A DNA stretch of 64,000 bases from Megascapheus bottae (taxonomy: Eukaryota > Chordata > Mammalia > Rodentia > Geomyidae): the NCBI GenBank assembly GCA_024803745.1, contig JANJXV010000024.1:18113927-18177926 (forward strand). The letters are read 5' to 3'. Position numbers and translations under genes: made by a program. Below are positions 52,514-61,272 of this stretch, in pieces; the stretch's first letter is position 1, and each line of letters begins with the position of its first letter. The notes under the pieces are model-generated. The model had not been told where the DNA came from and did no database searches. It saw nothing but the letters and a program-made list of their open reading frames with translations.

Positions 52514-52718
52514 TTGAAAAACTAAATATTTCTCAAGTTCCAGGTATTAATAACAATTACTATGAAGGTATTAGTAACAACTGTTATGCATTAACTAAAG
52601 CCTTATACTCCTATATAGAGACAAATTGGTGACAAGAACAAAATTAGAATCTATACCTCTAGCTTTTCTAGAGATATAGATTTTTCATTTATTAATTTTT
52701 TAATTAACCCTGATTTTT

Positions 52719-52908
52719 TTTTGCCAGTTCTGGGCTTGGGCTCAGAGCCTGAGCACTGTCCCTGGATTTTCTCAAGGCTAGGGCTCTACCATTTGAGCCA
52801 CAGCACCACTTCTGGCTTTTTTTGCTACATATGTGGTACTGTGGAATAGAACCTGGGTCTTCATGCTTGCTAGGCAAGCACTCTACTACTAGGCCAAACT
52901 CCCAACCC
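52719..52908 (-). mobile_element. IDL-Geo SINE, full length
   Basis: Same structure as the 47.7-kb copy: poly(T), ccagttctgggcttggg, the Geo module, then the ID head in reverse complement (actaggccaaactccca). A direct repeat TAACCCTGATTTTT (52705-52718 and 52909-52922) is the target-site duplication. Confidence 0.92.
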
Positions 52909-53149
52909 TAACCCTGATTTTTATATCATATTTCAAATGTCATGTTTAACAAACAAGTATTCCAGAAGGGATATCTCACTGCACATAAATTTAAGAACAT
53001 AAAGAAAATTAAGCTGAGCCTTTATATGTCATAGATACATACCAGTCTATATAATATAGCAATATACTTATAGAATATATATCCCATCACAGACTTACAT
53101 GTCTATATAGATATATTCATATCTCCAAGTTCATGTCAATGACCTTGAG

Positions 53150-54075
53150 TAATGGAGTATTGAGTAATCCCTCTTGTACTGTTTGGATCTAATATCCATT
53201 TATCAAGGAGACCATGTGCCTTTTGTTCCTTTGGTCTTGGCTTATTTCACTCAACACAATTTGCTCTGGTTTCATCCACTTCCCTGTGAATGCCATTTTT
53301 TTATCTTGTCTGGTGGCCATGTAGAATTCCATTGTATATATGTACCACAGTTTTTGTATCCATTCATCGTTAGTGGGGCATCTGGATTGTTTCTTTCTCT
53401 TGGCTATTGTGAATAGTGCAGAGAAGAACATGGCTGTGCATGTTCATACCCTGGGTTTTGATGCTCAGGATGGATGCCCAGGAGTGGTGTAGCTGGGTCG
53501 CAGGGAAGGTCTATGTTTAGTTTTTTCAGGAACTGCCAAACTGCCTTCCAGAGTGGTTGTACTAGTTTACATTCCCACCAGCAGTGCAGTAGGTTTGTCT
53601 TTCTCCATATCCCCACCGGTCATTGTCTGAGTTCAGAATATTGGCCATTCTGATTGGGGTAAGGTGGTATCTTAGGGTTGTTTTTATTTGCATTTCCTTT
53701 ATGTCCTTGGACGATGAACATCTTCTCATATGTCCCTTTGCCATTTTAAACTCTTCCTCTGATAAGTCTCTTTTTAATGTCCTTGCCCATTTAGTGTTTG
53801 GTTTGTTTGGTTTTGGAAGAGGGGGGAGATTAGTTTCTTAAGATCTCTGTAGGTAATGGATATTAAGCCTTTGTCTGATGTATTGTTGGTAAATATCTTT
53901 TCCCAGTTAGTTGGCTTTCTTTCTATTTTAGTAGCTATGTCTTTGTCTATGCAGAAATATTTTTTATTTTAGGTAGTCCCATTTATTGTGACTCCAATCT
54001 GTTGTGACCCTGGGACTCTGTTCAGGAAATTTCTGCCTGTGTTTATGAGTTCCAGTTTCTCTCCTACTCTGCCAT
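53150..54075 (-). mobile_element. Diverged L1 ORF2 C-terminal fragment
   Basis: The minus-strand frames, in order, show the L1 ORF2 C-terminus spread over three frames. First comes a region with MRRCSSSKDIKEMQIKTTLR and HLTPIRMA (about 53.65-53.74 kb), then [20 protein letters not shown] (about 53.5-53.6 kb), then a tail with TIAKRKKQSRCPTNDEW and GKWM (about 53.2-53.4 kb). At least two frameshifts separate them. It keeps the longer ORF2 C-terminus that the 34.9-kb copy does not show in frame, so it belongs to another, older L1 lineage. I found no clear target-site duplication, so the edges are approximate. Confidence 0.9.
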
Positions 54076-54420
54076 GTGTGAAGCTATTTTCTTTATAGCA
54101 AATGTATGAATTGTGAGGAAAACCTTGGGTTAGGCCCAGAGGGGAAGGCAGTCGTAGAATGAAATTAGTAGACCAGTGGATAGGCTAAGTAGGACTAGAT
54201 CTGGTTAGGCAGCATTGCGAAGCAGCTGAATATTTCATGGTGGAATTTCAAGGAGGATAAACTAATTGTCTCAATCTCTGAACCCCTTATCAGGAAACAG
54301 CTCTTTAGGAGCTGCTTCCAGACAGTTTGTCTCTGGTGGTTTGAGTTACATTGAAAGCAGATAGTGACTTTTAAGTTCATAAAAGCCATTTTTATTTTCA
54401 TTAGAAAGGGAACACTTCCC

Positions 54421-54648
54421 CGGTTCCAGTGGCTCAGGCCTGGATCTCAGGAGGCTGAGATCTGAGGATTTCATTTTGAAGCAAGCCTAGGCGAGGAAGT
54501 TTTTGAGATTCTTATTTCAAATTAATGAACAATAACAAAAAAAGCCAGAAGTAGAGCTGTGGTTCAAGTGGTAGAGTGTAAGCCTTGAGCAAAACTGCTT
54601 AGGAACAGCACCTAGGCCCTCAAGCCCCAGGACCTGTACAAAAAGAAA
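54421..54648 (+). mobile_element. Geo SINE, full length but diverged
   Basis: cagtggctcaggcctgg, aggaggctgagatctgagg, gccagaagtagagctgtggttcaagtggtagagtg and caagccccaggacctg in order, A-rich tail. It ends about 30 bases before the target site of the 54.7-kb L1. Confidence 0.85.
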
Positions 54649-54692
54649 AGGAAGCACTACCCCTTTAGGCTTGGTACAAGATTTCACATAAG

Positions 54693-55138
54693 AAGTAAGC
54701 CAGACTCGAAGGAACATAGGCTCAATGGTTTCCCTCATTTGTCATAACCAGTAGAAACCTTGGCCTCTCCTAGCAGAGGTTTACAATAGAGCAAAACCTA
54801 GATACATAAGACCATATAGAATGACGCTAAATGAAAGGACCTCCAGGATATAGAAACAAAAGCCATATAATGAGTGATTGTTGTCCCTAATGTACTATGT
54901 TATCTCTCATCTCTTTTGCTCTCTCTTGGTTATCTCATATTGTTACTGTATTTCACCCTGTTATCCAATTTGAAATAGGATAGGGAAGAGGGGAAACAAG
55001 ATGAGGAGCAGGGGTGGGGGGGAGGGAAATGGGAACCAAGACATGAGAAAGGGTATCAATGTATGTGAAGTAATGCACCTTCTATCTGGCGAATATAATG
55101 TAACCCTTCTATTAATTACCATAAAATATATGAAAAAT
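54693..55138 (+). mobile_element. Short 5'-truncated L1 insertion (3' UTR only)
   Basis: This 446-bp segment matches, nearly base for base, the reverse complement of the 3' UTR of the L1 at 34.9-35.4 kb, including the purine-rich block (about 54985-55030) and the A-rich end. It is flanked by a 15-bp perfect target-site duplication (AAGATTTCACATAAG, 54678-54692 and 55139-55153). It is therefore an independent, more severely truncated insertion of the same L1 family on the opposite strand. Confidence 0.92.
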
Positions 55139-55239
55139 AAGATTTCACATAAGTGCCCCTTACTCTAAATCTAGGAGAGATTCATCTTTATTATGACATA
55201 GAACAGGCCATTTGCTCTTCATGTCTTATCTTTCCTAGG

Positions 55240-55297
<58 letters not shown>
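55240..55297. repeat. (AC)n microsatellite
   Basis: 58 bases of uninterrupted AC, about 85 bases after the second target-site duplication of the 54.7-kb L1. Confidence 0.97.
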
Positions 55298-55298
<1 letters not shown>

Positions 55299-55362
55299 TT
55301 AACCCAAAGTCAGAGTTTCCACTGACCCTTAGTGATATTTCCATTAAAATTGCCTTCACAAC

Positions 55363-55531
55363 TAGATATCAGTGGTTTCCTCCTATAATCCTAAACACTC
55401 AGGAGGCTTAGATCTGCAAATCTTGGTTTGGAGACACTTCAGGTGCCAAATAACCAGGCAAGGCTTAAGGGGGTGGTGCCAGTCTTGAGTACTTTTCTAC
55501 TTCATGAGTGCTTCAAGTCCCAATATGCGCT
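55363..55531 (+). mobile_element. Geo SINE remnant leading into the purine tract
   Basis: agatatcagtggtttcctcctataatcc, acactcaggaggcttagatctg, aggcttaagggggtggtgccagtcttgag and gcttcaagtcccaa in Geo order. Its A-rich tail continues directly into the 55.53-56.13 kb purine repeat. Confidence 0.65.
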
Positions 55532-55783
55532 CAAAAAAGAGGAAAGAGGGAGAGAGGGAGAGAGGGGGGGGAGGAAGAAGAAGGAGAAGAAGAAGGAGGA
55601 GGAGGAGGAAGAAAAAGAAGAAAAAAGAGGAGGAGAAGGAAGAAGAGGAGGAGGAGAAGAAGGAGGAAGAGAGGAGGAGGAGGAGGAGGAAGAAAAAGAA
55701 GAAGAAAGAGGAGGAGAAGGAAGAAGAGGAGGAGGAGAAGAAGGAGGAAGAGAGGAGGAGGAGGAGGAGGAGGAGGAGGAGGA

Positions 55784-55860
<77 letters not shown>

Positions 55861-56129
55861 AGAAGAAGAAGAAGAAGAAGAAGAAGAAGAAGAAGAAGAA
55901 GAAGAAGAAGAAGAAGAAGAAGAAGAGGAGGAGGAGGAGGAAGAGGAGGAAGAGGAGGAGGAGGAAGAAGAAGAAGAAGAAGAAGAAGAAGAAGAAGGAG
56001 GAGGAGGAGGAGGAGGAGGAGGAGGAGGAGGAGGAGGAGGAGGAGGAGGAGGAGGAGGAGGAGGAGGAGGAGGAGGAGGAGGGAAGGAAGGAAGGAAGGA
56101 AGGAAAGAAGGAAAGAAGGAAGGAAAAAA
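55532..56129. repeat. Compound purine-rich microsatellite, nearly 600 bp
   Basis: In order: GA/GGGA-rich start, GAA/GGA mixtures with an internally repeated block (about 55575-55675 and 55645-55755), (GAC)25 at 55784-55858, (GAA)22 at 55859-55924, mixed GGA/GAA, (GAA)n at about 55964-55996, (GGA)n to about 56081, and (GGAA)/(GAAA)n to 56129. Apart from the GAC block the + strand is all purine. Open frames of more than 200 codons exist in several frames on both strands purely because of the low complexity; they encode homopolymer-like strings and are not genes. Confidence 0.97.
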
Positions 56130-56666
56130 TGCATGCCATTTTTCACTCTCTTACTACTGTCCCTATTCCACCTCTAGCTTTGGTATTGATGACTTTAAGA
56201 GTATATTCTTATGCTGTAAGCGTATATCCTTATGATTATTCCATTTGAGGCTAATCAGAAAATGTATTAGGAAGGTGCAGGTTTTCTATCATTGACTTAC
56301 TTACATAATACAAAATGGCTCTGCTTAATACATCAACATATATATATATATCCTTCTAGTGCCATGTTCGCTCCAAATATGAGCTAATTTGATCCTGTGA
56401 TCAGTGGTAATGTGAATAATGCTACTATCTCTGCTCTACCTCATGTTAAATAAGTGCTTTCTCATATTGATATAAGGATAACAGAAAGGAGGACTGTATG
56501 TCTCCTGGTCCCTAAATTTCCCATATTCAGAGATGAAATAAAGAAACTACAAATTGCACTAAAAGTAGTAAGTGATTAAGAATGATTTGGTGATTGAAAT
56601 GAATTCAAGTCCTGCTAAAGCCTAGAACATCCTAGATCACCTAGTCTAAAGAAATAATTTAAGACC

Positions 56667-56722
56667 TGTGTGTGTGTGTGTGTGTGTGGTGTGTGTGTGT
56701 GAATGTGTCTGTCTGTCTGTCT
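56667..56722. repeat. (TG)n then (TCTG)n
   Basis: TG run with one GG interruption, then four TCTG units. Confidence 0.93.
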
Positions 56723-57226
56723 AGAGCTTAGCACTGAGCTTTGCCTGAATTCTGTGCATGTTTAGAAGTAAAGATCTAAAGTAAGAGTGACCTTTAGTAA
56801 ACATACTTTTTTTTTAATTTGGTTTCCTGAACTTCCAATCACTTTACAATCCCTTTGCAGTACCTTGTCATCAGAAACAAAAGCATTTTTATAACTTTCA
56901 ACAGTCTATGTAGGTTCTAACAGCGGAGAGAACAATTTCTTCCACATCACCCTTTCTTTCTCTGTTTGCCCCCTTTGTAAATGAAAAGGCTCTACTTCAA
57001 GATGCCTCACTAGAGTTACAGACTTTGGGTTACTGTTCTCCTCAAATCCACTCTGTTTCAAGCTGATCAATGTCACAAATGCCTTTAAATCCCAAGATCA
57101 AACAATTTTTATCAAACTACTACACATGAATAGCTTCTTATAAGCACAGAGGTTTAAACCAGGAGTTCATTGTGCTTTATTACATTCTGAATACTAATAT
57201 ACTTGAGCTTTTCTTATTTTCTGTAG

Positions 57227-57363
57227 GCCCAATGACAGATATTTTGACTGGAATAGAAATAGGGAACTTTCTGATTTACCCCTCGGAAATGATCACAGAT
57301 TTCAATGGCTACATCCATGTATCATCCCGAGTGAACGGAACATACAAGCTGAGGAGAGTTTAA
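57227..57363 (+). CDS. Putative terminal coding exon with stop codon of the same unidentified gene
   Basis: The acceptor is cttattttctgtag, with the branch-point-like heptamer tactaat about 35 bases upstream. The exon begins with two bases (GC) that complete the single G left by the 14754-14834 exon, giving a Gly codon. It then encodes 44 residues and a TAA stop. The tail is mixed hydrophilic/hydrophobic with no cysteine and no transmembrane segment. It has an N-glycosylation sequon (Asn-Gly-Thr) eight residues before the end and finishes in the basic end Lys-Leu-Arg-Arg-Val. Together with the Cys-rich upstream exon this fits the C-terminus of a secreted protein. I do not recognise the family and give no symbol. 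The open frame extends 18 codons further upstream, but that part holds the splice acceptor and branch point and is likely intron. Confidence 0.5.
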
Positions 57364-58016
57364 GATAACATTCAGAGTTTAGGAGAAACCGACTCTGGTT
57401 AGCTTTTTCTCCTCTAATTCTGATGCATGTGAAGTAACAGAAAATCATAGATTTTAGAATATAGGGATTCCAACAGACTAATTTTTTAATCCTCTTGCAA
57501 AATATCCATTTTCTCAGATATACTTTATATGTGGATTTGCTACATTGTAATAATTTGTCTCTAGGCCACCTTTTCTATTTAATATACTGAAAATAAGAGA
57601 TGAGACCATAGATGCCAGCTTCCAGCAGAGGATGGGAGCAGTTGAATTTGACATTTATGACATTGTCAGAATCCAACTGCTTGCCATGTCAATTGGTTTT
57701 AAACACAACATCTGGATCAGCATAATTAGGTTTTCAAGTAAGATGATGAGAAAATGAGTCCTGTGAATTTATCCAAATGGAGAAATGTAAAGAATTTTCT
57801 TTGAGTTGACATCAATATATGCAATAGGCCTGACAAAATAGGCAATCAGGTCTTAAGAGATTTTCATGCTTTGGAAAACAGGCTGTTTATATCTCACTCA
57901 GGAAGGGAGATGGAGTTCAAGTTCTCCCTCATAACATGGCACACACTGGCCTTCCTCAATGAAGTTAATAGGAGAGGGTCATCTACAGTTATTTCTAATT
58001 GAGATTTGGTTCTGGA

Positions 58017-58022
58017 AATAAA
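58017..58022 (+). promoter_or_regulatory. Candidate polyadenylation signal AATAAA
   Basis: This is the first canonical AATAAA downstream of the putative stop, about 650 bases after it, followed by a modest GT-containing stretch (acatgtgtacc) about 30 bases later. Other AATAAA hexamers occur at 58829 and 59075. In AT-rich DNA such hexamers are common by chance, so the choice is weak. Confidence 0.2.
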
Positions 58023-58654
58023 GAGAAATCAATCCCTGAGAGCTTACTAGTACATGTGTACCCCATATTGTCACCAACAGAGCTAAGAATGTCATTGGAT
58101 CAGTGGAATTCACTCTGCACTCGAGAGTGGCAGGCATTTCTAAAGTTCAGAACAGACCAACTCTGTGAGATGGAATCAGGTGACCTAATACTCCACCTCT
58201 TCCACTGGGCTCTGAACTCTCTTGACTTGAAGTTTTGTTTTCCTGCAGTGTAGTCATGTTGCTGAGTCTTTAGCTAATGGCATCAGAAACTTTTAGAGGT
58301 GTGTTGGTATAGCAATTTAATGTTTAAATAATTCCAATTCTTAAAGTCAGAATGATAGAGACAATGACTTTAGGAAACTTTAACTATCTCTTTTCACAAC
58401 TGTGTTCAGGAATCATCATCCAATTGGGGTTCTATTCATTGAACTTGTCCCCAATGGGGAGAAACAGAAGGAAACTGCCACAAATGTCCTCTTTTAAGAC
58501 AATGCAAATCCCATGATGTTTTTCCTTTTTAATAATAGTTTTGTTTGGTTTTAGAGGGAATTGCTGTTTTATCTCTTTTGATAGTCTTACACAGGTGTGA
58601 GACCATTTACCTTGCAATTCCATTCAGAGCTTAAATGGTTTTAATAGCAACAAG

Positions 58655-58830
58655 ATAGACTTGAGTTAAACAGATTTGAGCTCAGCTTCTTCTAATGTTG
58701 TGGTTTTTCAGGTTATGTGTATTGGGGGGGTATTCTTAAATTTCAGTGACTTCTTATCTTGAAAGTTATCTTGAAAGTGAGGATAATATCATTTACTCTA
58801 GGAAATTAATGAAAAGCAAATGAGGAAAAA
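58655..58830 (+). mobile_element. MIR fragment
   Basis: gacttgagttaaacagatttgagctcagcttc...gtgaggataatatcatttactctagg...gaaaagcaaatgagg resembles forward MIR, with old divergence and small insertions. Confidence 0.4.
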
Positions 58831-59302
58831 TAAATACAAAAAATTGTGGGGTGTTAGTGTTTTATGAAAATGTTAATTTATTTTCCTTGTTCAAAGTGAG
58901 ATTGTGAGATTGAAAAAGCAAGTAAATAATGATAGATATTTCCATCATTTGGCTGTAAGAAAAATAATTATAACAAGAATAGCAGGGCTTACTGTATGTT
59001 TTTCAAGTGAGGAGAAAGAGCTTTGTGAAAATTAAATCAATTAAGAAAGGTCACCTCACAGGTCGAGTGGGAGGAATAAAATATTTTAGTGTATTTTAAA
59101 TAGACATTAGATTAAGTTTCACAGGAGAAAATACGCTTACACTGAAAGTTAAATATTTTGAAATTGAAGAGGGTATATGTAAATGTATGGATACATAATG
59201 ATAGCCAGTGAATACTGAGCATGCATTAGTACTGATATCAAAACAGGTTGTGATGAACTCTGTACTTGATTTTTATGCTATTTTTCCTTTCTCCCTCCCT
59301 CC

Positions 59303-59523
59303 CTGTACTGGGGTTTTAACTCAGGGCCTCTTTTGCTTGGCTTACCGGCTCTCAACTTGTGTTCGAATCATTGAGCTATGCTTCTAGCCATGGATTTTTG
59401 GTGTCTTTTTTTATAGGAGATGGAGTCTAGAGGATTGTTTTGTCCAGGATAGCTTTTAACTGATATTATGGATCTCAGCACCCTAAGTATCTATGATGAC
59501 AGATGTAAGCTACTGGTACCTAG
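59303..59523 (-). mobile_element. SINE remnant (B4/ID-like)
   Basis: tgtactggggttttaactcagggcctcttttgcttggc...attgagctatgcttctagcc is a reversed ID-type head. It is followed by ggagatggagtctagagg...ggatagcttttaactgat...gatgtaagctactgg, a reversed B1/B4-type body. Confidence 0.55.
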
Positions 59524-59728
59524 CTAGTTCTTATGCTCTGTGATAAATTTACTGTCACCTAAGATATCAGCAAAGCTGAAAAATCAGTCAATGGTGGGAT
59601 TCAGATGTTTTACATTAAATATTGCTTTTTGCTTTGCAACTGTCTTCTGGTTGTGTGACTTTGGGAAAGTTTCATTTCTAGCTTTAAAAAAATCTTTAAA
59701 ACTTGTTATTTGTTTGTTCCTCATTTTA

Positions 59729-59910
59729 CTTGCATTATTGGGGTTTGGACATAAGAGTGTGTGCTTGCTGATGGATGCTTTATCACTTGATCCATGCTCC
59801 CAGCTCTTTGGGGCTTCAGTTACTCTTTGCTTGGATTGGCTTTGGATCACTATTCTACCTGCAACTCTCATGCAACTGGCATTACAGGCATACACCACTA
59901 TCTCTAGCCT
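59729..59910 (-). mobile_element. SINE remnant (B4/ID-like)
   Basis: attattggggtttggacataag...tatcacttgatccatgctcccagc, then ttggctttggatcactattc...ggcattacaggcatacacc, the same layout as the copy at 59.3 kb. Confidence 0.55.
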
Positions 59911-59964
59911 TTACCATAAGTTCTTCAACAACACGTTGACATTAATAATAGCCCACGATATAGG

Positions 59965-59984
59965 ATATATATATATATATATAT
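59965..59984. repeat. (TA)n repeat
   Basis: 20 bases of alternating AT. Confidence 0.9.
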
Positions 59985-60135
59985 GATGTATATAGGGGCT
60001 TCAGCTCCTAATCCAGATGCTCAAAATGAGGCATAGCAAAAACTCAGTTAATATTAAGGTTATTACTGTTGAAACCTAGAATCTCAAATTAAGGAAGGCA
60101 CTTAGAACCAGGAAAGTTTCTAAAAGAGATGAATA

Positions 60136-60314
60136 GGGGCCGGGAGTTTGGCCTAGTGGTAGAGTGCTTGCCTAGCATGCGTGAAGACCCGGGTTTGATT
60201 TCTTGATACCACATATGTAGAAAAAAGCCGGAAGCAATGCTACGGCTCAAGTGGTAGAGCTCTAGCTGTAAGAAAGTTCAAGGACAGTGCTCAGGCCCTG
60301 AGCTCAACCCAGGA
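60136..60314 (+). mobile_element. IDL-Geo SINE, full length, with tail converted to GATA repeat
   Basis: Begins ggggccgggagtttggcctag and runs to the element end cccaggact, where the usual A-rich tail is replaced by TATA/GATA/GAGACA tandem repeats (60315-60468). The head keeps tRNA-like A and B boxes. Confidence 0.92.
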
Positions 60315-60341
60315 CTATATATATAGATAGATAGATAGATG

Positions 60342-60375
<34 letters not shown>

Positions 60376-60398
60376 GAGATAGAGAGATACAGAGATAC

Positions 60399-60435
<37 letters not shown>

Positions 60436-60468
60436 CAGAGAGAGAAACAGACACAGAGAGACAGAGAA
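60315..60468. repeat. (GATA)n/(GAGA)/(GACA)n compound repeat
   Basis: TATA then about 15 GATA units (one GATG), then GAGATA, (GA)n and GAGACA variants. It replaces the A-rich tail of an IDL-Geo SINE. Confidence 0.96.
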
Positions 60469-61124
60469 CAGGATGGTCTTCAACAATAGCACAAAGCTAT
60501 TTCGTGCTCATTTTATTGAGCTCCAAAGCAAGACAGATAGAGCAAATACAGTTAAAATTGGACAGTTCACAGCGGAATCTGTATTCAGTCCTCTAACCCA
60601 TGATATGAACACATGTGGCCATTATGTAGATTCTCAAAGCAAACAAAAACAAGAAAACAAAATGCAAAACAAGTTTAGTGATGCAGGTCCTCTCAGAAAC
60701 GACTGACTTGACTGTCATCAAGTAAATGTTCCGACTAAGCAATTCAGATGTACAGGAGATGCTAGTTATACCAGGTCATGAAAGAGCTTGAATAAGGAGG
60801 CACTGAAGACATGTATGTAGACATCAATAATGCCATAGGAGAATGCGGGATGGATTGTAGTAAAAAAAAAAAAAACTCAGAGGCTTGGAGGTCGAGTAAG
60901 AGGTTAATGCAGCAAACTCAGGACTGCGCAGATAAAGGGATAAACTGGAGCCAGTTCTGGAAAGTTCTTTTTGTAGGAATACATTATGATCCAGGCAGGG
61001 TCAATGCCCTGTTGGACTTTACAGTCCTTCAAATGTCAGGCGATCGTGTGTTGTGATTTGGTCATTGTTCAGTCCAGTTTTGTTTTGTTTTGTTTTTCAG
61101 CTGATGCTCAACTGAACAATAGTT

Positions 61125-61200
61125 AAGTGGTAGAGCTCTAGCCTTGAGAAAATCCAAGGACAGTGCTCACGCCCTGAGCTCAAGCCCAGGACTGGCCAAA
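61125..61200 (+). mobile_element. 5'-truncated IDL-Geo SINE leading into a CA repeat
   Basis: Only the 3' module remains (agtggtagagctctagccttgag ... ccaggactggccaaa), and it passes directly into a (CA)n tract at the position of the A-rich tail. Confidence 0.8.
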
Positions 61201-61205
61201 CACAC

Positions 61206-61271
<66 letters not shown>
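61201..61271. repeat. (CA)n microsatellite
   Basis: CA run with TACA interruptions near its start, growing from the tail of a truncated IDL-Geo SINE. Confidence 0.97.

Positions 61272-61272
<1 letters not shown>

Larger units (their letters stand above)
14835..57226 (+). other. Putative 42.4-kb intron joining the two recognised exons
   Basis: The interval begins with gtgagt and ends with a strong acceptor: branch-point-like tactaat about 35 bases upstream, then a pyrimidine run and ctgtag. It contains no further exon I can support. The stretches without their own entry (for example about 14.9-17.0, 19.8-22.8, 23.5-26.0, 26.6-30.1, 39.0-42.2, 44.0-46.9 and 56.2-57.2 kb) are AT-rich, CpG-poor unique sequence with short open frames only. 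I checked for a third exon of compatible phase by eye and did not find a convincing one. A small or weakly spliced exon could still be hidden. Confidence 0.45.

Noticed and set aside
55428..56248. Open frames of more than 200 codons in several frames on both strands
   Set aside because: They are translations of the compound GAA/GGA/GAC repeat (strings of Glu, Arg, Lys, Asp, Ser, Pro) and exist in five frames at once. No gene structure surrounds them.
57999..58253. 84-codon frame downstream of the terminal exon
   Set aside because: It lies in the presumed 3' UTR, has no good splice context, and overlaps the candidate polyadenylation signal.
59540..59986. 148-codon frame on the plus strand
   Set aside because: Much of it lies in the reversed SINE at 59.73-59.91 kb, and it ends in the (TA)n repeat.
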